64,000 nucleotides of DNA from Virgibacillus ihumii (GTDB taxonomy: Bacteria > Bacillota > Bacilli > Bacillales > Amphibacillaceae), in NCBI RefSeq assembly GCF_902726655.1, contig NZ_CACVAN010000001.1, positions 1,550,001-1,614,000 of the forward strand. Reading direction: 5' to 3'. A program made the translations under genes and the position numbers. Positions 56,216-64,000 of the stretch are shown here, one piece after another. The stretch's first letter is position 1. Each line of letters starts with the position of its first letter. A model generated the notes under the pieces. The model saw only the letters and a list, made by a program, of their open reading frames with translations, was not told where the DNA came from and made no database searches.

Positions 56216-56698
56216 CTATACTCCCTTTACTCCCACTGGGCCGTTTATCTGCTTATATTTTCCGGAAAAAAACGTTAATGGTTCACCATCGGTAATACAG
56301 ATATCGGTTACTTCGCCAATGTACAATGTATGATCACCGGCCATAACCGAATCATGCACATTACAGGTGAGGTGGACCAGCGCTCCCGGTATCGCCGGCA
56401 TACTATTGAACTGATCAAAGGAAACCGACCGATGCTCTTTCATCTGTCCGGCAAAGTATGCAGACATATCCTGCTGATCTTCATTCAGTATACTGACAGC
56501 GAATTTTCCGGCCTTTCGAACATAATTGTTCATACGTGCCTTTTCATCGATTGATATGAGAACCAGTTTTGGATCAACAGATACCGACATAAAAGCATTT
56601 GCCGTCATTCCGTATGGCTCATCATTCACTTCCGTGGTAATCACGGTAACCCCTGTCGCAAACTTTCCCATTGCAGTTCTGAATGTACGATCATCCAT
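56216..56698 (-). CDS. hpaC: Flavin reductase HpaC (small component of 4-HPA 3-hydroxylase)
   Basis: The 160-residue protein is of the flavin reductase-like FMN-binding fold: MGKFATGVTVITTE, YGMTANAFMSVSVDPKLVLISID and HTLYIGEVTDI. It uses NADH to supply reduced flavin to HpaB. AGAGGGTG lies 11 bases before the ATG. It sits 84 bases after hpaD with a hairpin in between and is followed by the phenylalanine dehydrogenase gene. Confidence 0.9.
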   Translation of the reverse strand: MDDRTFRTAMGKFATGVTVITTEVNDEPYGMTANAFMSVSVDPKLVLISIDEKARMNNYVRKAGKFAVSILNEDQQDMSAYFAGQMKEHRSVSFDQFNSMPAIPGALVHLTCNVHDSVMAGDHTLYIGEVTDICITDGEPLTFFSGKYKQINGPVGVKGV

Positions 56699-56746
56699 CT
56701 GCTGTTAAACACCCTCTCTTATGAATCTCTGAAATTTAAAATCTTG

Positions 56747-56766
56747 CTGGCTGCTTAAGCAGCCAG
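56747..56766 (-). terminator. Hairpin between hpaD and hpaC
   Basis: CTGGCTGC pairs with GCAGCCAG around TTAA, followed by CAAGATTTTA on the minus strand. The T run is weak, so it may only partly terminate or may protect the upstream mRNA. Confidence 0.5.
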
Positions 56767-56781
56767 ATCCATTTTCATTTT

Positions 56782-57768
56782 TTAGATCACAAATGTCGGC
56801 TTGTGCTGCTTCAATTTAGCGGATCTTTGTTCGACTTTTTCACCAGTCAATACGTCCAATACCGGAGAAGCTTCATTGAACCAGCAGTCCGGTGCTTCAT
56901 GTCCCCAAAACGTCTGTCGCATTGGGTCATTGATATCCCATCGAATCGGCTTGAAATCAGGGTCACTCGTTAAGTAGTCCCCATTGTACAATTCAATCCG
57001 GTGGCCATCCGGGTCTCGTAAATACAGGAAAAATGCATTTGATAACCCATGCCGCCCCGGGCCGCGTTCGATTTTATCACCATACCCGCTTGCAGCAAGC
57101 ACGTCACACGCATGAATAATCGCTAGCGGATCAGGGAGCCAGAACCCAATATGATGGAGTCTCGGACCCTTTCCATTCATAAGCGCCAGATCATGAACGG
57201 TTTGCTTGCGGTGCAGCCACGCCGCCCAGATATTGCCGCTTTCTGTTTCGGTATATTCAGAGCAGGCAAATCCTAGTTCATTTTGATAAAAGTCAAATCC
57301 TTTCTCCACATCCGAAACCATGTAATTAACGTGATCGATCCGCTGCATCCGGGCTCCTTTGTACATATCATATCGCTGCAGCATCCGTTCTGCAGGATCG
57401 ATTTCGGCAAAAAACTCAAGCGGCATTCCATTGACATCCTGCACTCGAAGCGCATCGCCAATCGCATGCTGCTCACCTTTATTCAGCCATTTTGTTGTGA
57501 ACCCCTTTTGCACAAACATTTCTGACAGCGCTTTCAAATCATCGTTTGAGTTAACTTTGTATCCCAGCGCTTCCACACACGGCTCATCAGCTTTTTTCAG
57601 GACAAGGCTGTGATGTGTATGCTCCTCAAGTCCACGTAAATATATATGATTATCATCTGCTTCTGTTTCAATGAAGCCAAGAACGTCCACGTAAAAATGC
57701 CGTGATGCGTCAAGATCGGTCACATGCAGAATGGCCCGTGCACACCGGATAATATTTGCATTCATCAT
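56782..57768 (-). CDS. hpaD: 3,4-dihydroxyphenylacetate 2,3-dioxygenase HpaD (type I extradiol)
   Basis: The 328-residue protein consists of two vicinal-oxygen-chelate halves. The metal ligands can be placed at H146 (RIDHVNYMVSD), H206 (RLHHIGFWL) and E259 (GHRIELYNGDY), as in the Brevibacterium enzyme. The catalytic ring is completed by GPGRHGLSNAFFLYLRDPDG. It opens the ring of homoprotocatechuate. The ATG pair at the start follows a run of eight Gs, either ATG being possible. Confidence 0.93.
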   Translation of the reverse strand: MMNANIIRCARAILHVTDLDASRHFYVDVLGFIETEADDNHIYLRGLEEHTHHSLVLKKADEPCVEALGYKVNSNDDLKALSEMFVQKGFTTKWLNKGEQHAIGDALRVQDVNGMPLEFFAEIDPAERMLQRYDMYKGARMQRIDHVNYMVSDVEKGFDFYQNELGFACSEYTETESGNIWAAWLHRKQTVHDLALMNGKGPRLHHIGFWLPDPLAIIHACDVLAASGYGDKIERGPGRHGLSNAFFLYLRDPDGHRIELYNGDYLTSDPDFKPIRWDINDPMRQTFWGHEAPDCWFNEASPVLDVLTGEKVEQRSAKLKQHKPTFVI

Positions 57769-57893
57769 ACTCCCCCCCCTTTGTTTTTTCGTTAATTATT
57801 TGAACTAAACTGCGACGGATAGCAAAAAATAGTAGTACCACCGCTGCGGAAATACACTTCGCTTTCCCTTCCAGCATAAGTGCGACATCTGCT

Positions 57894-59354
57894 TTACACA
57901 TTCACACCGCGGCTCTTCGTCAAGAAATCCTGGACATATTTTTTATAGGAATCTTTTTCGTACCCGTCAAAATACGCCATTCCCATTTTGATCGGGTCCC
58001 CAAAGAAATAGTATTCATAATGAGTCTGCCGGGAGCCGAATGCACTCAGCGTCATATCCCATGCGAGCCGGAATAAATGCACTCTCTCTTCTCCCTCCAG
58101 GTTTTTGCCCTGTAATCCACGATGGATAATCGGCCCAATCTCTTCGTGACGAAAATCTGCTTTAGTTGGAATCCCCATCAATCCCGATGCACCAAGAATC
58201 CTGACAATTTCTGTCATCCTTGGATAAATCCTCGGATACCAGTTACGGGCAGCATTCAAGGCATCAAAATCCGGTGTCATCGTTCCTGATTTATCAAGTT
58301 TTGCGTTGTGTTCCGCCCGGTACAGATGCGATTTAATCGTCTCAAGATGCAGCATGATTTCGGTCCCTTTATCTTTTACATGCTGGAACTGGTCAATGCC
58401 AATCGCATCCATCACATTCAACACAACACCAAGCAAAAACTCGGTCTTGATCACATTTTTGGCAACAACCTGATGGGACATATGAACAACAGCATTTGTT
58501 TCACGGAATGTACGGTTACAGACAGATGAATTGCCGCAGACAAACACGCGCTCCCACGGTACAAACACATTTTCAAATGAAACGATTGCATCTCCTTCTT
58601 CAAATCTGGAGCCTAATGGATGATCCCAGTCATTTTTTCCGTAGTCAAACGCTTCACGGCTGATAAATTTCAAGCCAGGTGTATTGTTTGGTACGGCAAA
58701 TGCTAATGAATATGGATCATCATGTTCTCCTGCTTTTTTTACGGTTGACGGGAACACAAGAATTTCATCGGTAATGCCTCCCTGGGTCGCCAAAAGACGA
58801 ATTCCATCAACGATAATCCCGTCATCACGCTTTTCAACCAGATGCAGCGCGACATTGGCATCCTTTTGTTCGTGTTGCATTTTGGCCCGGTTTACCTGAG
58901 GATGGATCAGCGTATGTGTCAGACTGATATCATTTTCCCGGGTGTACTCATAAAAATTTCGGGCATTTTCCGCAAAATATGGATCCGCTTCAGCAAACAA
59001 TTCATTATTCATTCCCATTGCCATCACTTCAGCATTTAAATAATCCGGCGAACGTCCCATCATGCCTCCGCTCGTCATCGCCCATTCCTGCATTGCCTCT
59101 CGTCTTTTAATCAGATCTTCCACGGATTTAGGCTGCAGGAAAGTCATTCCTACCCGGTCACCACTTGTTGGTGATGTATACAGCATTTTGTCCGGTTTTT
59201 CGTATTGCAGGTCATACAAGTTTGCCATTGATTGGATCACATTTTTGAATGCCGGATGTGTGGTGACATCATCCACACGCTCTCCATGAATGAACACGTT
59301 ATTGTTTGCTTTCTTTAACCCCTGAATATATTCCTCGCCCGTTTTTGCCGGCAT
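57894..59354 (-). CDS. hpaB: 4-hydroxyphenylacetate 3-monooxygenase, oxygenase component HpaB
   Basis: The 486-residue protein fits the HpaB/PvcC family of two-component flavin monooxygenases: SGDRVGMTFLQPKSVEDLIKR, GGMMGRSPDYLNAEVMAMG, HPQVNRAKMQHE and VFVPWERVFVCGN, with REAFDYG near the active site. It hydroxylates 4-hydroxyphenylacetate to 3,4-dihydroxyphenylacetate with reduced flavin from HpaC. GAGGAGGAG precedes the ATG. The gap to hpaD (125 bases) holds no gene. Confidence 0.95.
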   Translation of the reverse strand: MPAKTGEEYIQGLKKANNNVFIHGERVDDVTTHPAFKNVIQSMANLYDLQYEKPDKMLYTSPTSGDRVGMTFLQPKSVEDLIKRREAMQEWAMTSGGMMGRSPDYLNAEVMAMGMNNELFAEADPYFAENARNFYEYTRENDISLTHTLIHPQVNRAKMQHEQKDANVALHLVEKRDDGIIVDGIRLLATQGGITDEILVFPSTVKKAGEHDDPYSLAFAVPNNTPGLKFISREAFDYGKNDWDHPLGSRFEEGDAIVSFENVFVPWERVFVCGNSSVCNRTFRETNAVVHMSHQVVAKNVIKTEFLLGVVLNVMDAIGIDQFQHVKDKGTEIMLHLETIKSHLYRAEHNAKLDKSGTMTPDFDALNAARNWYPRIYPRMTEIVRILGASGLMGIPTKADFRHEEIGPIIHRGLQGKNLEGEERVHLFRLAWDMTLSAFGSRQTHYEYYFFGDPIKMGMAYFDGYEKDSYKKYVQDFLTKSRGVNV

Positions 59355-59371
59355 AATTTCTCCTCCTCGTA

Positions 59372-60874
59372 TTATTTTCCGAATTCCGGTATCCGGTGGT
59401 CACCTATTGATACATGGATTGCTTTTGGCTCTGTATAAAATTCCATGATGGCAAAGTGTCCGCCTTCACGCCCTATGCCGCTTCCCTTCATCCCGCCGAA
59501 CGGTATTCTTAAGTCACGGACATTTTGTGCATTGACCCAAAGCATGCCGGAGTCTACCGCTTGCGCAACCCGATGCCCCCGTTTTATATCATTTGTCCAG
59601 ACATAACCCGCCAAACCGTATTCAGTGCCGTTTGCCATCTCAATTACCTCTTCTTCTGTTTCAAATTCGATGACCGACATAATTGGTCCGAAAATTTCCT
59701 CCTGACTGACACGCATGTCATTGGTGGCGTTCAGAAACAATGTTGGCGGCACAAAGTTCCCTGCTTTCACTTCCGGTGGCACCGTTCCCTGAACAACTTC
59801 ACAGCCTTCTTTCTTTGCCAGATCAATGTAACCTGACACTTTGTTATAATGACCTTTATCAATCAACGGTCCGAGTTGTGTTGCCGGGTCCATTGGATCC
59901 CCCAATTTTACTTTCTCCACCCGCTGCCGTAATGCTTCAATAAATTTATCTTTGATATTTGTATGGAGAAACACACGTGAATTCGCTGTGCAACGCTCGC
60001 CATTGAAGGAAAATATCCCCCATACCGCCGCATCCAATGCACGTTCAAAGTCAGCATCATCAAACACAATAAGCGGTGACTTTCCCCCAAGTTCCATCGA
60101 TGTTTTCTTCAATGAATCAGCAGCATTTTTGATAATCGTTTTACCTGTCACTGTTTCACCTGTAAATGAAATCGCTTTCACTTTTTCGCTTTTAACAAGG
60201 GCATCACCAGCCGTTTCCCCGTATCCGTGAATCACGTTAAACACCCCATCAGGTAATCCTGCTCGATCGATGATATCTGCCAGACGGTTTGCGCTGAGCG
60301 GGGATAGCTCTGCAGCCTTCAAAATAACCGTGTTGCCTGCTGCCAGCGCTGGTGCAACTTTCCACGTTGTCAACATAAATGGTGCATTCCATGGAGTGAT
60401 TAAACCAACAGCACCGAGCGGTTGATAAACAGTATAATTGATGAATTCATCGTCCACCTGGTACGCGTCTCCATGCATACGCGACTGAACCATCCGCGAA
60501 TAAAACCGGAAATTTTCTGCTGCACGTGCGGTCATCTTGCGTGTCTGACTGATAGGAAGTCCCGTATCAAGCGACTCCAGAACAGCAATCTCTTCTGCTT
60601 CATCCGCAATCAAGTCAGCAACTTTTTCGATGTATGCCATCCGTTCCTTCTGCTTCATACCAGGACCGGGGCCGGGGGGGCCCCACGGACCATGGTAAAA
60701 TGCGTGATCAGCTGCCTGAACCGCTTTTTCGATATCCGCCTTGTCACCTTTTGCTACCTTGTTTGTAATTTCATTTGTAAACGGATTATAATTATCAAAG
60801 TGTTCTGAACCTATTGCTTCTGTAAAAGCACCATTGATGTATAACTGCACATCATCCACTTTTCTATGTTCCAA
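59372..60874 (-). CDS. hpaE: 5-carboxymethyl-2-hydroxymuconate semialdehyde dehydrogenase HpaE
   Basis: TTG 60874 (MEHRKVDDVQLYING) lies 6 bases after AAGGTG, so the three extra codons in the longer frame are dropped. The 500-residue protein is an ALDH: FTGETVTGKT, ELGGKSPLIVFDDAD, nucleophile NGERCTANSR, and a terminal FGGMKGSGIGREGG. It oxidises the ring-cleavage semialdehyde to 5-carboxymethyl-2-hydroxymuconate with NAD. It is the second gene of the operon, between the DapA-like gene and hpaB. Confidence 0.92.
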   Translation of the reverse strand: MEHRKVDDVQLYINGAFTEAIGSEHFDNYNPFTNEITNKVAKGDKADIEKAVQAADHAFYHGPWGPPGPGPGMKQKERMAYIEKVADLIADEAEEIAVLESLDTGLPISQTRKMTARAAENFRFYSRMVQSRMHGDAYQVDDEFINYTVYQPLGAVGLITPWNAPFMLTTWKVAPALAAGNTVILKAAELSPLSANRLADIIDRAGLPDGVFNVIHGYGETAGDALVKSEKVKAISFTGETVTGKTIIKNAADSLKKTSMELGGKSPLIVFDDADFERALDAAVWGIFSFNGERCTANSRVFLHTNIKDKFIEALRQRVEKVKLGDPMDPATQLGPLIDKGHYNKVSGYIDLAKKEGCEVVQGTVPPEVKAGNFVPPTLFLNATNDMRVSQEEIFGPIMSVIEFETEEEVIEMANGTEYGLAGYVWTNDIKRGHRVAQAVDSGMLWVNAQNVRDLRIPFGGMKGSGIGREGGHFAIMEFYTEPKAIHVSIGDHRIPEFGK

Positions 60875-60889
60875 ACAACTCACCTTCTT

Positions 60890-61792
60890 TTATAGTAGAT
60901 TATAGGTTTTTAAGGTTGAGCGAACTTCCTCCTGTACTTCCTCAGACGGCACATCAAGCGGCTTTCGAAGCACAGGTTTTATTTTACCCATCATACCGAG
61001 TGCCGTTTTGGCCGGAGCCGGATTCGTGTCGCGGAACAGCACATCATTGAGCGGCATTAAGTGGTAGTGCAATTCTTGCGCACCTTTCACATCCCCCGCC
61101 TCCCATTTATTGTAAAGATCGGCTACCTCAGTTGGTGCTACATTCGCGGTCGCACTTATATGACCGGCACCGCCGATTGCCAGCATCGGATAGCAAAGCA
61201 CTTCAATCCCTGAATACAAATTGAAATCGCGTCCGGCTTTCAAGAGGACTTTATTAACATGTTCAAAGTCCTTGTTCGCTTCCTTTACCCCGATAATATT
61301 CGAACAATCTTTTGCCAACGCAGCAATTGTATCCGCTTTCAAATTTACCGCTGTTCGACCGGGAATGTTGTATAAAATAATCGGAATGTCTACCGAATCT
61401 GCAACCGCTTTAAAATGTTTATACAATGCATGCTGATTGGGCTTGTTGTAGTATGGAACAATCACCAATGCCCCGTCTGCTCCCATTTCCTGAGCTGCTT
61501 TCGTCATACTTAACGTTTCCTGGTGATTTGTGGAACCTGTTCCGGGGATAAATGGAACACGATCACTTACTGTTTTACACGCTGTTTCCATCACGGTTAT
61601 CCGTTCCTCAACCGACATGGAGCTCGGTTCACCGGATGTCCCGGTAACGGAAATTCCATGACTGCCGCTTTCAATATGCCAGTTAATTAGCTCTTTGAAT
61701 TTGTCAAAATCAATGCGCTCATCTTCATGAAACGGTGTAATAACAGGTGATATTGAGCCTCTAAAACGCCGTTTTACTTCCTCGTACGCCAT
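60890..61792 (-). CDS. DapA/NAL-superfamily aldolase of the hpa operon
   Basis: The 300-residue protein has the N-acetylneuraminate lyase/DHDPS barrel: ISPVITPFHEDERID, GTSGEPSSMSVEER, PYYNKPNQHALYKHF, the catalytic Tyr in ILYNIPGRTAVN and the Schiff-base Lys in IIGVKEANKD. Annotation pipelines would call it dihydrodipicolinate synthase, but it is the first gene of the hpa operon. The superfamily includes NahE-type hydratase-aldolases acting on pyruvate adducts. Because hpaH and hpaI are absent, it may cleave 2-oxo-heptene-dioate to pyruvate and succinate semialdehyde. GGAGGG lies before the ATG. Confidence 0.8.
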   Translation of the reverse strand: MAYEEVKRRFRGSISPVITPFHEDERIDFDKFKELINWHIESGSHGISVTGTSGEPSSMSVEERITVMETACKTVSDRVPFIPGTGSTNHQETLSMTKAAQEMGADGALVIVPYYNKPNQHALYKHFKAVADSVDIPIILYNIPGRTAVNLKADTIAALAKDCSNIIGVKEANKDFEHVNKVLLKAGRDFNLYSGIEVLCYPMLAIGGAGHISATANVAPTEVADLYNKWEAGDVKGAQELHYHLMPLNDVLFRDTNPAPAKTALGMMGKIKPVLRKPLDVPSEEVQEEVRSTLKTYNLL

Positions 61793-61867
61793 CCGTTTTT
61801 CCCTCCGTTTCGTTTCATTAAAGCAGACCTTTACAGTCGGATTTCTATAAATTTTCTGAACAATTAA

Positions 61868-61896
61868 ATCGTATATGATTTAGTATATAATGTCAA
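61868..61896 (-). promoter_or_regulatory. hpa operon promoter with GntR operator
   Basis: TTGACA (61891-61896) and TACGAT (61868-61873) are 17 bases apart on the minus strand. The spacer and -10 hold an A/T-rich element (ATCGTATAT, ATTT, TATAT) that recurs at the regulator's own promoter, matching at 19 of 24 positions. The transcript would carry a leader of about 70 bases before the DapA-like ATG. Confidence 0.6.
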
Positions 61897-62002
61897 CGTG
61901 TATTATTCATATAATTCGTTACACCGTGCAGGACAGGAAACCGGCAACTACCGGTTTCAACCAAGAACTTTCCATCTCCTATCAACAACTCTCCATAAAA
62001 TT

Positions 62003-62045
62003 AACCCTGCAAGATAACTTTTTCGTGAAGTTATCCGACAGGGTT
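62003..62045 (-). terminator. Terminator of the GntR gene
   Basis: A long hairpin of AACCCTG/CAGGGTT and GATAACTT/AAGTTATC with a 3-base interior loop is followed by AATTTTA. Its outer arm covers the end of the coding sequence. Confidence 0.75.
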
Positions 62046-62705
62046 ATCTGTCTCCATCTGATTTAATCGACGTCGTTCAAAATCCTCCGCCGTTCTAATT
62101 TTGTGCATGCGTGAATGTTGTTCGATTTCGGAAAAAGATCCGCCATATTCAAAATACCGTATGATTTCTGTATGCTCCTTAATGGATTCTTTCACTCGAA
62201 GCGAGTATAACATTGACCCCAATCCCCGGATCGAATCAAGCCTGTTCCATGTATCCCTGACTGATTCCAGCAGATACTGATTGTTACATTCTTCACATAT
62301 CACCCGATGAAATTCAGCATTCAATTTTCCGAAATGCAGAATATCAATATTATCCAGAGCCTCCTTCATCTGTTGGTTTAAATCCTTCAGCACTGGCAGT
62401 TTTTCCCGCGGGAATCTTTTCGCACTTAATGCGGTCGCATACCCTTCCAGCAACGCGAGCACCCGTAATGTATCCGAGTAATCATTTTCATTCACCTCGG
62501 AAACAACCGGACCCACATTTTGCCTGTATACCACAAGCCGCTCCGATTCAAGCTGACGGATTGCTTCCCGGACTGGAATCGTGCTTGTGTCCATTTCTTT
62601 GGCAATCTGATCGATGACGATCCGTTGCCCCGGGACATAAATCCGTTCAATAATTCTTTTTTTCAAACCTTTATACACTTTTTGCTGCTTCGTTTCTTTT
62701 TTCAT
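62031..62705 (-). CDS. GntR/FCD-family regulator of the hpa operon
   Basis: The 224-residue protein has a GntR winged helix (residues 8-75; PGQRIVIDQIAKEMDTSTIP, VREAIRQLESERLVV) and an FCD ligand domain (about 85-215) whose metal-site histidines are near ELNAEFHRVI-like KLNAEFHRVICEE and RMHKIRT. It lies upstream of the operon on the same strand and likely senses 4-hydroxyphenylacetate or a product. No ribosome binding site precedes the ATG. The promoter found places the mRNA start 2-4 bases upstream, so translation may be leaderless. Confidence 0.8.
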   Translation of the reverse strand: MKKETKQQKVYKGLKKRIIERIYVPGQRIVIDQIAKEMDTSTIPVREAIRQLESERLVVYRQNVGPVVSEVNENDYSDTLRVLALLEGYATALSAKRFPREKLPVLKDLNQQMKEALDNIDILHFGKLNAEFHRVICEECNNQYLLESVRDTWNRLDSIRGLGSMLYSLRVKESIKEHTEIIRYFEYGGSFSEIEQHSRMHKIRTAEDFERRRLNQMETDNPVG

Positions 62706-62714
62706 AATATGCTA

Positions 62715-62743
62715 AGAATATATAAAATAATATACGATGTCAA
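62715..62743 (-). promoter_or_regulatory. GntR gene promoter with matching operator
   Basis: TTGACA (62738-62743) and TATTCT (62715-62720) are 17 bases apart on the minus strand. The spacer has the same ATCGTATAT, ATTT, TATAT element as the hpa promoter, in opposite orientation relative to transcription. The ATG is only 9 bases past the -10. Confidence 0.6.
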
Positions 62744-62762
62744 TTTAACTCCAAAACTAAAA

Positions 62763-62790
62763 TCGCTGACAAGGGATCTCCTGTCAGCGA
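62763..62790 (-). terminator. Terminator of the 22-residue peptide gene
   Basis: TCGCTGACA pairs perfectly with TGTCAGCGA around a 10-base loop and is followed by TTTTAGTTTT on the minus strand. Confidence 0.85.
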
Positions 62791-62799
62791 TATTATTGC

Positions 62800-62868
62800 T
62801 TATAAAATGGAAATGATCCAGCCTATTACTACAATGGCACCAATGATCATTAAAATTGTGCGTATCAT
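62800..62868 (-). CDS. Membrane micropeptide, 22 residues
   Basis: The frame starts at an ATG 6 bases after AAGGGTG and ends with TAA just before a perfect terminator. The product, MIRTILMIIGAIVVIGWIIS plus IL, is a single hydrophobic helix with one basic residue near the N-terminus. Such tiny membrane proteins are common in Bacillaceae, often near transporters. It lies 59 bases downstream of the AEC-type transporter on the same strand and may be co-transcribed with it. No family is recognised. Confidence 0.5.
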   Translation of the reverse strand: MIRTILMIIGAIVVIGWIISIL

Positions 62869-62927
62869 TCTTTCACCCTTCCATTGTACTTTCCATTAAG
62901 GTTCCCCCTCGCATGGAAAAACAAACA

Positions 62928-63824
62928 TCAGGCAATCAGATTCAAGAGTACCGTTACCGATACAATGCTAACCAACGTTGTAACAAGCGTAATGCTGGAA
63001 ACAAGATCAGGCTCTGTATCAAATTCAATCGCAAACATAGTCGTTGTTGCGGCACTTGGCATAGCGGCGACAATCACAAGGATGGAAGCAATCAATGGAT
63101 CCGGCTCGGCAACCCAAATAAACAAAAATGCCAGCAGCGGTGAAACGAGCATGCGTACAATAACCGATGAAGTAATAACCTGCCAATTAAACTTCAGTGA
63201 TGTGATTGAAGCAAGCTGCATCCCCAACATAACCATCATGAGTGGTATAGCAGCATCCCCAAGCATTGAAATGGTTGAAAAAACCGGTTCCGGTATTTCC
63301 CATGAGATTGCCTGAAATACAAATGCTAAAATGGCTGCATAGGTGGCAGGCATTTTGAACACTGTTTTGAACGCACGCTCAACTCCACTCGTACCGCGTG
63401 AGGCGTAATAAACACCGATGACATTCATGACAAGCGATTGAAATACCATAAAGAACACCGCATAAGGCAATGCCTTTTCCCCCAAACTGAAAAGCATTAC
63501 CGGTACACCATAATTCCCTCCGTTCATGAATGCAGTTGTCAAGATTGCTCCACTTTCCACAGATTCCTCCCATTTGAAGAAGTGTGCAAGCAATTTATTA
63601 ATTACAACCATCATTACGAGTAAAAATAATGCAAACGCAATGATGACAGTATATCCCTGACTGAAGTTTGATTCATAAAATGATGTAAAAACAAGTGCAG
63701 GTAAAAAAATATAAATGGATGTTGTCGCAAGGGACTTCACATCCAAAATTCGAATTCGCTGCAGCAAATAACCTGAACCAAATACTGCCATAATCGGCAG
63801 CACAACCTGAAAAAACAATTCCAT
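62928..63824 (-). CDS. AEC-family (auxin efflux carrier) transporter
   Basis: The start is ATG 63824 (MELFFQVVLPIMAVFGSGYLL) behind GGAGAGAG. The 298-residue protein has ten helices in two five-helix halves, as in bacterial AEC proteins. Landmarks are the NGGNYGVPVMLFSLG crossover segment and a second AAMPSAATTTMFAIEFD segment, the usual AEC crossover sites. Members carry malate, malonate or other organic acids. Its position upstream of the hpa regulator raises the possibility of transport of an aromatic or dicarboxylic acid, but it is a separate unit. Confidence 0.85.
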   Translation of the reverse strand: MELFFQVVLPIMAVFGSGYLLQRIRILDVKSLATTSIYIFLPALVFTSFYESNFSQGYTVIIAFALFLLVMMVVINKLLAHFFKWEESVESGAILTTAFMNGGNYGVPVMLFSLGEKALPYAVFFMVFQSLVMNVIGVYYASRGTSGVERAFKTVFKMPATYAAILAFVFQAISWEIPEPVFSTISMLGDAAIPLMMVMLGMQLASITSLKFNWQVITSSVIVRMLVSPLLAFLFIWVAEPDPLIASILVIVAAMPSAATTTMFAIEFDTEPDLVSSITLVTTLVSIVSVTVLLNLIA

Positions 63825-64000
63825 AATTCTCTCTCCATTATTCTGGTTGTCACCAAGTTTCTGGGTGAAAGCTTCGATGCATTTTAGCAGATACAAAAAT
63901 ATAGTTCCGGTAATGGGACGCTAAACGTTAAATATTATCTTATATTAGTCTATCATACAGCCTGCCAGCGCTCGAGTAAGTTGTTCTGTTAATAATTATT

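Noticed and set aside
60890..61792. Lysine-biosynthesis dapA
   Set aside because: The gene heads the hpa operon and no other lysine gene is near; the superfamily covers many pyruvate-linked aldolases.
61937..61958. Terminator hairpin GAAACCGG/CCGGTTTC between the GntR gene and the hpa promoter
   Set aside because: No T run follows on either strand and a convincing terminator already ends the GntR gene at 62003-62045.

Overview
The window is a piece of a Gram-positive chromosome, most likely from a moderately halophilic or alkaliphilic spore-forming Bacillaceae (Virgibacillus/Lentibacillus/Oceanobacillus-like). The signs are strong GGAGG ribosome binding sites, many TTG and GTG starts, sigma-A promoters, cre-like sites, a FapR-type box before fabI, Bacillaceae small proteins (YdjO, YmaF, IDEAL, DUF3231, CHY zinc finger) and two Bacillaceae-type non-coding repeats. 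The genus cannot be fixed from the sequence alone. No rRNA, tRNA, CRISPR array, transposase or prophage was seen.

Layout. 1-9.4 kb: a cut-off OPT peptide transporter, a truncated DUF6612 gene, IDEAL and P-loop proteins, an ABC-2 exporter, an aldehyde dehydrogenase/DUF779 pair, ydjO and a HAD phosphatase. 9.5-19.4 kb: a DASS anion symporter, two MFS exporters, a degenerate sigma-like gene, a TxpA-type type I toxin with antisense RNA, fabI, an atoE gene broken by a single in-frame TGA, a 228-bp dispersed repeat and an EamA transporter. 19.6-31.0 kb: a muropeptide-salvage locus. Secreted AmiE-like amidase, NagZ and NamZ are on the plus strand. Facing them are a MurK-like kinase, MurR, MurQ and a carbohydrate ABC importer, which appear to replace the MurP phosphotransferase route of B. 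subtilis.

31.1-40.8 kb: a flavodoxin, then a maltodextrin locus (malE-malF-malG-GH31 glucosidase-LacI regulator) divergent from a neopullulanase-type GH13 enzyme; two matching LacI-type operators bracket the malE promoter. 41-50.2 kb: housekeeping and small genes (YmaF, DUF3231, YyaL, 7Fe ferredoxin, CHY zinc finger, NhaC, topoisomerase III).

50.4-62.7 kb: an eleven-gene minus-strand operon for 4-hydroxyphenylacetate meta-cleavage: DapA-like aldolase, hpaE, hpaB, hpaD, hpaC, phenylalanine dehydrogenase, 2-oxoacid dehydrogenase E2 and E3, split hpaG and hpaF. A GntR/FCD regulator lies upstream. Its own promoter and the operon promoter carry the same operator in the -35/-10 spacer. No hpaH hydratase, no classical hpaI aldolase and no E1 subunits are present; the DapA-family enzyme is a candidate combined hydratase-aldolase. 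The window ends with a 22-residue membrane peptide and an AEC-family transporter.

All calls rest on reading translated sequence and motifs; no database search was run. Start sites were moved from the longest reading frame wherever a ribosome binding site clearly decides.
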